Source: Paracoccaceae bacterium (lineage in GTDB: Bacteria > Pseudomonadota > Alphaproteobacteria > Rhodobacterales > Rhodobacteraceae). From it: a DNA stretch of 64,000 nucleotides. Below are positions 37,226 through 46,600 of the stretch, in pieces (the first letter of the stretch is position 1; each line of letters opens with the position of its first letter). The translations under genes and the position numbers were made by a program. Below the pieces are notes generated by a model, which was not told the DNA's origin, did no database searches, and was given only the letters and a program-made list of their open reading frames with translations. The DNA is taken from assembly GCA_009773375.1 (NCBI GenBank), contig WRPH01000006.1, forward strand, positions 140,973-204,972, in the 5' to 3' direction.

Positions 37226-38482
37226 ATGACGGTCTGGACCCCCACCGACGACGGCCACGCCGATCTGACCAACCACGACAGCTTTCTGAACGGCGCGCCG
37301 CACAACACCTTCGCCCGCATGCGCCGCGAAGACCCGATGGCCTGGACCCCCTACGCGCAGGGCGAAAGCTTCTGGTCGGTCACCCGCCACGCCGACATTC
37401 TCGAACTCAACCGCCAGTCCGACCTGCTGTCTTCGGCGCGCGGCATCCGGATCGAGGATCAGACCTATGAAGAATACCTCGCACGCCGCACCTTTCAGGA
37501 AATGGACGGTGCCGAACATATGGCCGTCCGCATCCGCGTCGCCAAAGCCTTCTCGCGCCCGGTGATCGCCCAGTTCGAGGATGTCGTCCGTCAGATCTGC
37601 AACGACATTCTCGATGAAACCCTGCACAAAGGCACGTTCGACGCCACCACCGACATCGCCCGGCAACTGCCGATGCGCATGCTTGGCCGCATCATCGGCA
37701 CGCCGGATGAAGACCTGCCGTGGCTGGTGGAAAAGGGCGACAGCCTGATCGCCAACACCGACCCCGAATTCACCTCCCACGTCCTCGACAAGATGACCAC
37801 CGACGAATTCCGCATGATGCCGTTCAACTCCCCCGCCGGGGCAGAGCTGTTCGTCTACGCCAAGGACCTGCTGGCGAAAAAGGCCGCCTCGGGCGACACC
37901 TCGGGCATCCTGCCGCTGATCCTTGCCCCCGGCGCGGATGGCTCCACCATGCCGGAACACGAATTCCGCAATTTCTTCTGCCTGCTGGTCGCCGCTGGCA
38001 ATGACACCACCCGCTACTCCATCGCCGCCGGTCTGCAAGCGCTGGCCCACCAGCCCGAACTGCTGCCGCACCTGCAAACCAACACCGTCTGGGATAGCGC
38101 GCCGGATGAAATCATCCGCTGGGGTTCCGCCACGCAATACTTCCGCCGCACCGCCACCCGCGATTTCGAATATCACGGCAAGCAGGTCAAGGCCGGGCAG
38201 AAGGTGGTCTACTGGTGGGTCTCCGGCAACCGCGACGAGACCGCCTTCCAGGACCCGATGCGCGTCGACTTCGCCCGCCAGAACAACCGCCACGTCGCCT
38301 TCGGTCAGGGCGGCCCGCATGTCTGCCTTGGCATGTGGCTGGCCCGACTGGAGGTGCGCGTACTGTTCGAAGAGCTTGCCAAACGCCTCCGCTCCATCGA
38401 ACCTGCCGGAGAGCAGAAGTTCCTGCGCTCCAACTTCGTCGGCGGCATCAAGTCTTTGCCGGTGACAGTGCACCTACAATAA
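37226..38482 (+). CDS. cytochrome P450
   Basis: Soluble bacterial P450 of 418 residues. The haem-binding loop is FGQGGPHVCLGMWLAR with cysteine as the thiolate ligand, the I-helix reads AAGNDTTRY (oxygen-activating acid and threonine) and the ExxR helix is DEIIRW. Electrons probably come from the 2Fe-2S ferredoxin at 39941, but no ferredoxin reductase gene is nearby. N- or O-demethylation or C-hydroxylation of an amine substrate would fit the cluster. Confidence 0.92.
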   Translation: MTVWTPTDDGHADLTNHDSFLNGAPHNTFARMRREDPMAWTPYAQGESFWSVTRHADILELNRQSDLLSSARGIRIEDQTYEEYLARRTFQEMDGAEHMAVRIRVAKAFSRPVIAQFEDVVRQICNDILDETLHKGTFDATTDIARQLPMRMLGRIIGTPDEDLPWLVEKGDSLIANTDPEFTSHVLDKMTTDEFRMMPFNSPAGAELFVYAKDLLAKKAASGDTSGILPLILAPGADGSTMPEHEFRNFFCLLVAAGNDTTRYSIAAGLQALAHQPELLPHLQTNTVWDSAPDEIIRWGSATQYFRRTATRDFEYHGKQVKAGQKVVYWWVSGNRDETAFQDPMRVDFARQNNRHVAFGQGGPHVCLGMWLARLEVRVLFEELAKRLRSIEPAGEQKFLRSNFVGGIKSLPVTVHLQ

Positions 38483-38510
38483 GCGGCCAAAGAGCCACAG
38501 GGAGTATCCG

Positions 38511-39812
38511 ATGACCGACCACCCCCCGCGCCTGCGCGCGATGTTCTGCGATCATCTGTCGATCATGCGCGGCAAATATCTGCCCGCAGCCAAGATCCGC
38601 GATGATGAAAGCCGCTTCGCCCGCCCGACCTTTTCCGTCCATTACGATAAAGACCTGCTGATCGAGGCCCCCGGCACCCTGTGCCTGCAAGGCATCCCCG
38701 ATATGGCGCTGCGCTGGAAGGGCGATGAAATCCGCCAGGGATGGGAGCCGAACACCAAGATCGTCACCGGCGATCTTTACGCAGGCGACGGCAGCGAAAT
38801 CCCGATGTGCCCCCGCCTCGCCCTCAAACGCGCGGTGGCGGCATGGGAGGCGCATGGCCTGACCCCAAAAGTCGGCATCGAACTCGAAGCATACGCCTTC
38901 ACCCGCGCCGATGACGGCAGCCTTGCGCCCTACGACACCCCCGGCGGCGTCGTCTATGGCACCGGCAATTTCACCGACCCGCGCGGCGTTACCACCGCGA
39001 TCTGGAACAAGGCGCAGGAAATCGGCCTGCCACTCGATCTGATCACCGCCGAATATGACATGCCGCAATATGAATTCACCCTGACCTTCGACACCGCCGT
39101 CGAACATGTCGATACCGTGGTGCTGTTCCGGCAGATGGCGCGCGAAATTGCCTTTGATCACGGCCTCATCCTGACCTTCCTGCCCAAACCAATTCCCGGC
39201 AAAGGTGGCTCAGGCATGCATATCAACCTGTCCTTCACCGATCACAACGGCGCCAACGCGCTGGCCAATGGCGATCATGGCGACCCTGCCAACCTCAACG
39301 ATCTGGCGAAAGGCTGCATCGCCGGCTGGATGCGGCACCACAAGGCGATGGCCGGGCTGATGGCCCCCAACGCGCAATCCTACAACCGGCTGCAACCGGC
39401 CAGCTTGTCGGGCTATTGGTGCAACTGGGGCGGCGACAACCGCAACGTCACCGTCCGGCTTTCTGCCGAAGGCGGCAAGAAAGCCCGGCTTGAACACCGC
39501 ATGGCCGACGCCGCTTCAAACCCTTACACCGCCGTGGCCACCGTGCTGCAAGCCGCGCTGCTGGGCTATGAGGGTAAATATCCGCTGCAACCCTTGGAAA
39601 CCGGCGACGGCTTTACCGGCAACGACGCCAGCCACGGCACCGCCGCCACCCTGACCGAGGCGCTGAACGACCTTGCCGCCGATACCGCCCTGTCAAACGC
39701 CGTCGGCGCGGGCCTTGTGGAAAACCACCTGTTCATGAAACGCGCCGAGGTCGAAAAAACCGCCAACCTCGAATCCGAAGCGCTGCGTGACTGGTATATC
39801 TGGTATCTCTGA
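38511..39812 (+). CDS. glutamine-synthetase-like gamma-glutamyl ligase
   Basis: Protein of 433 residues of the glutamine synthetase family, closer to PuuA-like and GlnT-like ligases than to GlnA. Catalytic-domain landmarks are VGIELEAYAF, the GKGGSGMHINLSF ATP and glutamate site, APNAQSYNRLQP and the RLEHRMADAASNPY region. Such proteins often attach glutamate to amines other than ammonia. It follows the P450 by 28 nt. With the neighbouring GATase it suggests a gamma-glutamylated intermediate. A plain type III glutamine synthetase remains possible. Confidence 0.85.
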   Translation: MTDHPPRLRAMFCDHLSIMRGKYLPAAKIRDDESRFARPTFSVHYDKDLLIEAPGTLCLQGIPDMALRWKGDEIRQGWEPNTKIVTGDLYAGDGSEIPMCPRLALKRAVAAWEAHGLTPKVGIELEAYAFTRADDGSLAPYDTPGGVVYGTGNFTDPRGVTTAIWNKAQEIGLPLDLITAEYDMPQYEFTLTFDTAVEHVDTVVLFRQMAREIAFDHGLILTFLPKPIPGKGGSGMHINLSFTDHNGANALANGDHGDPANLNDLAKGCIAGWMRHHKAMAGLMAPNAQSYNRLQPASLSGYWCNWGGDNRNVTVRLSAEGGKKARLEHRMADAASNPYTAVATVLQAALLGYEGKYPLQPLETGDGFTGNDASHGTAATLTEALNDLAADTALSNAVGAGLVENHLFMKRAEVEKTANLESEALRDWYIWYL

Positions 39813-39847
39813 CCACCCCCAGAAACCGCCCCCGCATTTCATCTGTC

Positions 39848-39911
39848 CTCAAATATCCTGGGGGTCAGGTCACATTGGCCGCTGGCCAATGTGACTAGGG
39901 GGCTAGCCCCC
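39848..39911. repeat. twin palindromes between ligase and ferredoxin
   Basis: CCTCAAATATCCTGGGGG is followed by a 12-bp perfect hairpin GTCACATTGGCC (39869-39880) / GGCCAATGTGAC (39884-39895) with a 3-nt loop, then the perfect palindrome GGGGGCTAGCCCCC (39898-39911). It looks like a family-typical intergenic palindromic element. Confidence 0.55.
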
Positions 39912-39940
39912 GGTTCCCACCCCCAAAACCGGAGCCAACC

Positions 39941-40252
39941 ATGCAAGCCACCTGGCATCTCCCCGACGGCCGCCAAGTCACCGCCAGCGTCCCCGAAGGC
40001 CAAACCCTGATGGAGGCCGCCCGCGCCAACAACATCCCCCACATTCTGGGCGATTGCGGCGGCAACCTCGCCTGCGCCACCTGCCACGTCATCCTCGATG
40101 CCGCCTGGGTCGCCAAAGCAGGCTTCCCCGGCCCGCTGGAAGACCCGATGCTCGACGTCACCGACGTCGAACGCAAACCGCACTCGCGCCTGTCTTGCCA
40201 ACTCACCATGACCGCCGCGCTTGACGGCATCGTGCTGCACATCCCGGCCTAG
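39941..40252 (+). CDS. 2Fe-2S ferredoxin (adrenodoxin type)
   Basis: Ferredoxin of 103 residues with cluster cysteines in DCGGNLACATCHV (C-x5-C-x2-C) and the fourth in LSCQL, the adrenodoxin spacing. It is the likely electron donor for the P450 two genes upstream. A ribosome site GGAG precedes the ATG. A palindromic spacer separates it from the ligase gene. Confidence 0.92.
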   Translation: MQATWHLPDGRQVTASVPEGQTLMEAARANNIPHILGDCGGNLACATCHVILDAAWVAKAGFPGPLEDPMLDVTDVERKPHSRLSCQLTMTAALDGIVLHIPA

Positions 40253-40269
40253 GGCGGGGTTTACCCGCC
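40253..40269 (+). terminator. hairpin after the ferredoxin
   Basis: GGCGGG (40253-40258) pairs with CCCGCC (40264-40269), loop GTTTA, directly after the stop. No T run, so termination would be weak. Confidence 0.3.
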
Positions 40270-40620
40270 AAGCCCGCAGGCTCAAGCCCCTGCGATGCGG
40301 CTTCAGCTCGGTCGCGGCGATCATCTGCGTCATCGGAATGGCCGCCCCGTCTCGTCCACGCCCGCCACGATACCGTTTGAAAACCACATCCGCATCAGCA
40401 GACACCCCCCTGCAGACGCGCCGTACAGAACTTCCACGCGGTGAAGCTCGCACTTGGTCACCATCGCCCAGCCCATGACGCCCGGCTCCTGTGCCGGTGG
40501 AGCGGGCAACGGTCTGAATTGCTCAGGTGCGACAGCTCTGCTGTGCAGTTTGCCATTCCGGTTTGGCACCGAAAATCATGCGCCCAAAATGCCGAACCCA
40601 TCGGCAATCTCCGCCATGGG
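40270..40620. other. gene-poor stretch
   Basis: About 350 bp between the ferredoxin and the end of the glucan synthase. Short open frames exist on both strands but none has a family resemblance or a convincing ribosome site. I see no clear gene here. Confidence 0.4.
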
Positions 40621-43600
40621 TTAAACCAGCAAAATCTCCAACTGGCCCTGCACCGCTGTTTTGAGCAAGGTCAGTTTGCCATCCACAACCGGCATTGCAG
40701 CACCGTTCAGGAATGCGGCAGCAACGCCGTGTCCAGTTTGGTTGGGATTGCGGATGGTGATATCGCAGCGGGCGGCAGCTTGCCCCAGACTGGCAGAGAT
40801 CTGCGGCCAGGCCTTCGGAAAGCAGGGATCAAAGATCAGGTTATCGCCGGCACGGGTCAGGCCCAGCAGGCCCTCGATCCCGGCGCGGTACATCCATGCG
40901 GCAGACCCGGTGTACCACGTCCAGCCGCCCCGGCCTTCATGTGGCGCGGTGGAATAGACGTCTGCCGCGATAACATAGGGCTCCACCTTGTAGCGCATCG
41001 CAGCCTGCGGGGTCAGCGCGTGATTGATCGGGTTGATCAGCGCAAACAGCGCCTGCGCGCCATCGCCATCGCCAAGCCGTGCCTTGGCCAGAATGGTCCA
41101 CATCGCGGCATGGCTATACTGGCCGCCGTTTTCACGCAAGCCGGGCGGATAGCCCTTGATATAGCCGGGGTCTTTGACAGACTGATCGAACGGCGGGGTG
41201 AACAGCAAGGCAAGCCCCGCGTCGGGCCGGATCAACCGGGCGGTCAGCGACTCCATCGCCGCAGCCGCGCGCGCCGGATCGGCCGCGCCGGACAACACCG
41301 CCCAGGATTGCGCGATACTGTCGATCTGGCATTCCATCGAGGCCGCTGACCCCAGCCGTGTGCCATCGTCATAGCTGCCGCGCTGATACCATGCCCCATC
41401 CCAGGCGGTTCGCTCAATCGCCTGCGCCACCCGGTCGGCATGGGCCAGCCAAAGCGCGGCGCGGGCGGGATCACGGGCCTGCGCATGCGGGACCATGGCG
41501 CGCAGGGTGGTAATCAGGAACCACCCCAACCAGACGCTGCTGCCCTGCCCGGCCTCGCCCACGCGGTTCATGCCGTCATTCCAGTCGCCGGTACCGATCA
41601 ACGGCAGGCCGTTGCTGCCGGTCAGCGCGATGGCTTGGTCCAGGGCCAGCGCGCAGTGGTCAAACAAGCTGGCGGCTTGGTCCGAGATTTGCGGCAGAAA
41701 GAAATCGTCATGCGCGCCGGGGCGCAGCACCGGGCCTTCCAGAAAGCGAAGCGGTTCGTCGAAAACCGAAACATCGCCAGACACCTGCACATAGGTCGCT
41801 GTAGCGTAGGCCAGCCAGACACGGTCATCGGAAATCCGGGTGCGCACGCCCTGACCCGAATGCGGCAACCACCAGTGCTGCACATCCCCTTCCGGGAACT
41901 GCCGCGACGCCGCGCGCAGCAGGTGGGCGCGGGTCAGCGCGGGGCGCAATGCGGTCAGCGCCATGCTATCCTGCAACTGATCGCGAAAACCATAGGCACC
42001 GCTGGCCTGATAAAACCCCGCCCGCGCCCAGATCCGGCAGGACAGGGTCTGATACAGCAGCCAGCCGTTCAGCATGATGTCCATCGCGCGATCAGGCGTC
42101 TGGATTTGCACCTCGGTCAGAAGGGCGGTCCAGTGGGCGGTGACTTCGGCCAGCATCGCATCGGTATCGCGGGCGCGGGTGGCCTTGATCAGCGCCACCG
42201 CAGCATCAGCAGAGGCCGCCTGACCCAGCAGAAAATGCAGATCAACCGTTTCGCCGGGGGCCAGCACGATCTGCCGTTGCAGTGCGGCACAGGCATCCAG
42301 CGCAGGCCCGTGGCGACCGGACAGCGGCGCATGGGTCAGCCCTGCGGGGGCGCTCATCTTGCCGTCTGGGCCCAGAAACTCGGTCCGATCACAGGTCAGG
42401 CTGGCAAGATCAGCGCCAAAATCGGCAAAGGCGGTGCGGTCTGCAAACGCCATCGCGCGCGGGTTCTGCGCCAGAACCGCGCCGGTTTCGGCGTCAACCG
42501 CCGTGATGATCTTGCCCGCCGTGGCACTGCGGGACGTGCCAAGCACCCATTCGGCATAGGCTGTCACCGAAAGCCGCCGCGTGCGGTCTGATTGGTTGTG
42601 CAACCGCAGGCGCGTCACCTTCACCGGCGCGTCCATCGGCACAAATTGCAGCATCTCGGCGCTGATCTGCTGGGCAGAGTGATCAAAGACCGAATAGCCA
42701 AAGCCATGACGGCACCGATATTGCCCCAGGCCGCGGATGGGCAGGGCGGTTGGGGTCCATATCTGCTGGCTGTCCAGATCGTGCAGATAAATCGCCTCGC
42801 CCGCCGGATCAATGACGGGATCGTTCGACCAGGGGGTCAACTGATTTTCGCGGCTGTTTTCCGACCAGACCGACCCCGACCCGTCGGCCGAAACGCCAAA
42901 GCCGAAGCTGGGGTTGGCGATGACATTGATCCACGGCGCAGGCGTGGTCTGGCCATTTTGCAGGGTGATCGCATAGTCGCAGCCCTGATTGGCAAAGCCG
43001 CCAAGGCCATTGAAGAACTCCAGCGATGGCTGCACCGAGGCCGCATGCGCTGGCTGTTGCATCGCGCGGATCGGCAGGCGGGCAAGGCGGGGCGGGGCCG
43101 TGACCGGCAGGGCGTCCAACTGCGCGCCAATGCGGCCCCGACTGGCGTGCAGGATGACATCCGCCGCCGCCAGCAGCATGTCCCGCGCCTCGGGCGGCAT
43201 CAGATCGCTGCGCAAAGTATAGGTCGCGCCCTGTGCATCCAGCTGCCCCGGTGCCTTCGCCGCGCGCACCGCCGTCTCGATCGCGATCTGCAAATCCTGC
43301 ACGTAGGACGAGGCGCGGTCGTTCAGGATCACCACATCAACGGCGACCTGCCGCATCCGCCAATAGGCCTGCGCCGCCAGAATCTCGCGCAGGCGGGGGC
43401 TGTCTTCGGCATCGGTGATGATGAACAGCACAAGCGGCAGATCACCGGAAATCCCCAAGGCCCACAGCCGCGATTGCGGCCCATCCCCGGCGGCAATCCG
43501 GGCCGGGCTGGCCCGCAGGCGGGCATCGTTGCGGATCAGCATGCCACCCAGCCGCTGAAAATCGGCCGCATCACCCGGTGCCATGCCATGATGGCGCAGT

Positions 43601-46600
43601 TGCACCTGGCTTTGCGTCCAGGACAAGGTGGCCGCCCGATCAAAGGCCGAGGCGTCGCGGTGGCGGTCCACCAGATCCAGCAACGCGTCAGACCTATCTG
43701 CCACCATCGTCCAGAAGGTTATACGCGCCCGCCCACCCGGCGGGATCTGAACCCGCCTGCGCAGACTGAAGATCGGGTCCAGCACCGTGCCGGTGGTGCC
43801 GGACAGCGGCGCTTCGGCCATGGCGGCGGTTGCCATCGATTGGCCCCGCCCAATAAACCGGGCCCGGTCGGATTCGTGTTGCAGCGGCGCGGTTTCCACG
43901 CCTTCGACCACCGCGATATGGGCGGCCCACACCTCGGGGTCAGATGGGGCGCGACGGCGGCGGGTGGCGATCAGCACACCAAGTTCGGGCAAAAAGTCTG
44001 TCACGACAAACATCTTTGAAAATGCCGGGTGCGACAGATCAGACGCCAAAGGCGCCAGCACCAGCTCGACATAAGAGGTGACATCCACCTCACGCGGATG
44101 CCGCCCGGTGTTGGTCAGCGTGACACGCCGGGCCTCGGCATCATCCTCGCCGGACACGACGATTTCGGTATGGGTGATAAGCTGCGCCGCGTGATGGGTG
44201 AAAGCCGCGTGATGGTCGCAGAACACCGCTGTATGGCCAGGGGCGCGACCGAGAGGCTGCACCGCGCCGGACCATGCAGCCCCGGATTTCACATCGCGCA
44301 AATACAGATACGACCCGTAGGCCGCCTGCGTCGAATCAGACCGCCACCGGGTCACCGCCAGATCGTTCCAGCGGCTGAAGCCCCCGCCCGTCGGCGTCAG
44401 CATCACGCTGTAGCTGCCATTTGACAACACATGTGCCGTGGGCCAGAGGTTGGCAGGCGCATCAAAGCGGCGGAAGACCACCGTTTCGCTCTGCTCGACC
44501 GGCGAGACCTGCACATCAGCCGCGTGGGGTGACGCCACCGACGCATCGCGCGGCACGCGTTCCTGCAACAGCAGTTCCACCGCCTTTATCATCGGCTCGG
44601 CATGAAAGCGGGCGCGCAGGCGACCTGCCTGCAACACATTGGCAAGCGCCGTGATGGTCATGCCCTGATGATGCGCCATATAACTGCGCACAATGGCGCA
44701 TGTGCCGTTTTCGGGCAGACGCGAGGCGGTGAAATCCAGCGCCTCATAAAAGCCGTAGCGGCTTTGCGCACCCAAAGCCGCCAGCGCCGCAAAGTTCTGC
44801 ACGGCTGCCTTCGGCTCCACCATCGCAGCCAGCGCCGTCGCATAGGGCGCAATCACCCGATCCTCGGCCAGCCCGCGTTTCAGCCCCAGCCCCGGCACGC
44901 CAAAGTTGGAATATTGATAGGTCATTTCCAGATCGCGGGCATTGAAGGCGGATTCCGAAATCCCCCAAGGCTGGCTCAACCCTTCGGCATAGTCGCGCTG
45001 CCGCTGCACCACGCGGCGGCTGGTCTGATCCAGCACCGACCCTGCAGGCGCGCGCATCACCAGCGCAGGCATCAGGTATTCAAACATGCTGCCCGACCAC
45101 GAAATCAACGCCGAACCAGCGCCGATCGGTGTAGCGGCACGGCCCAGACGGAACCAGTGCCGGGTCTCGACATCGGCCTTGGAAATCGCGAACAGCGACG
45201 CCAACCGCGCCTCGGAGGCCAGCAGATCATAGCAGTTCTGGTCCAGCGTGTTGGTGGACACCGTAAAGCCGATCGACAGCAGCTTTTTCTCGGGATGCAG
45301 CAGAAAGCGGAAATCCATCGCCAGCGCAAAGCTGCGGGCCATGGCGGCGACCGCCTGCAACTGGCCCGGTGGTGCCAGCGCCGTGTCGTGGCTGGCGATC
45401 AGCGCGCGGGTCCAGAATGCCGCCTCGGACGCTTGCGGCAATGTGTCGGCCAGCACCCGCGCCTGCGCGATCAACGCCTCCGTCACACGCTTGGACAGCT
45501 GCGCCAACACCTCGGACAGGCCGGGTGCAGGATCGGCCAACAGCGCCTCTTGCGCCAGAGCCAGCGCGTCTTGCAGCCCCTGCGGTTCGGTCACAGCCGC
45601 CGCAGCCCAAGCCTCGCAGGCCTGCGCCACCGCGATCAGATGCCCGGCCAGATTGCCGCTATCGACCGACGAGACATAGGCCGGGTCCAGCACGCGCAGA
45701 TCGCTGGTGTCGTGCCAGTTATAAAGATGCCCGCGATGGCGCGGCATCCTTTGCATCGTGTGCAGGGTTTGCTCCAGCCGTGTCGCGGCGTTGGCCTGAC
45801 TGATCCAACCCATGTCATGCGCCGCCGTCACCGACAGCAGGTAAAGCCCGATGTTGGTGGGTGAAGTGCGCCGGGCCACGACAGGCTGGGGGATTTCCTG
45901 AAAGTTGTCCGGGGGCAGAAAATTGTCGGCCTCGGTGACAAAGGTTTCGAAATAGCGCCAGGTGCGGCGGGCGATCAGACGCAGGGTCCGGGTGTCGGCA
46001 CTGGTCAGGCTTTGCTGTGCTGCGGGCTGGCGTGGCACGCTGATCGCGCGCGCAATCGCCGGGGCGGCCAGCCACATCACAGCAAAAGGCAGCACCACCG
46101 ACAGGCTTTCGGGGCGCAGGGCATAAGCCAGCGCGCAGGCCCCAAGGCCCAGAAAAAGCCCGCCCGCATGGCGCAAATATTGGCGCGCCATGGATGGCAG
46201 CGCCCCACTGCCCGCATGCGCCGCCGTTTTCCACTCTAACATGTGCCGCCGACTGCGCAGGCGGAACAGACTGCGCACCACCGCATCCAGCATCGACCAA
46301 GCCGTATCCGCCAGCAAAATCAGATTCAGACCAACCCGCGCGCCCGCCAGCCGGGCGTCTGACCACAGCGCCTCAAGATGGCTGCGCGAGGTGATGCCAG
46401 CCCGCCCCGGCAGCACCGCAAAGGGCAACGCCATCAGATAGGGCAGCATCAGCATCGCAACCACCGCAACGGTCCAGCCCGCAGCCTGTGGCATCGTCCA
46501 CCCCAGCAACAATGTAAGCACCGCCAGCGGGGCCAGCAACGACCGCCGCAGATTATCCAGCATTTTCCACAGCCCCACCGCCGGAATGCCGCCAACCGAC

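Noticed and set aside
40330..40569. 79-codon minus-strand frame in the gap after the ferredoxin
   Set aside because: No ribosome site, no family resemblance and Ala/Pro-rich composition; I could not support it as a gene.
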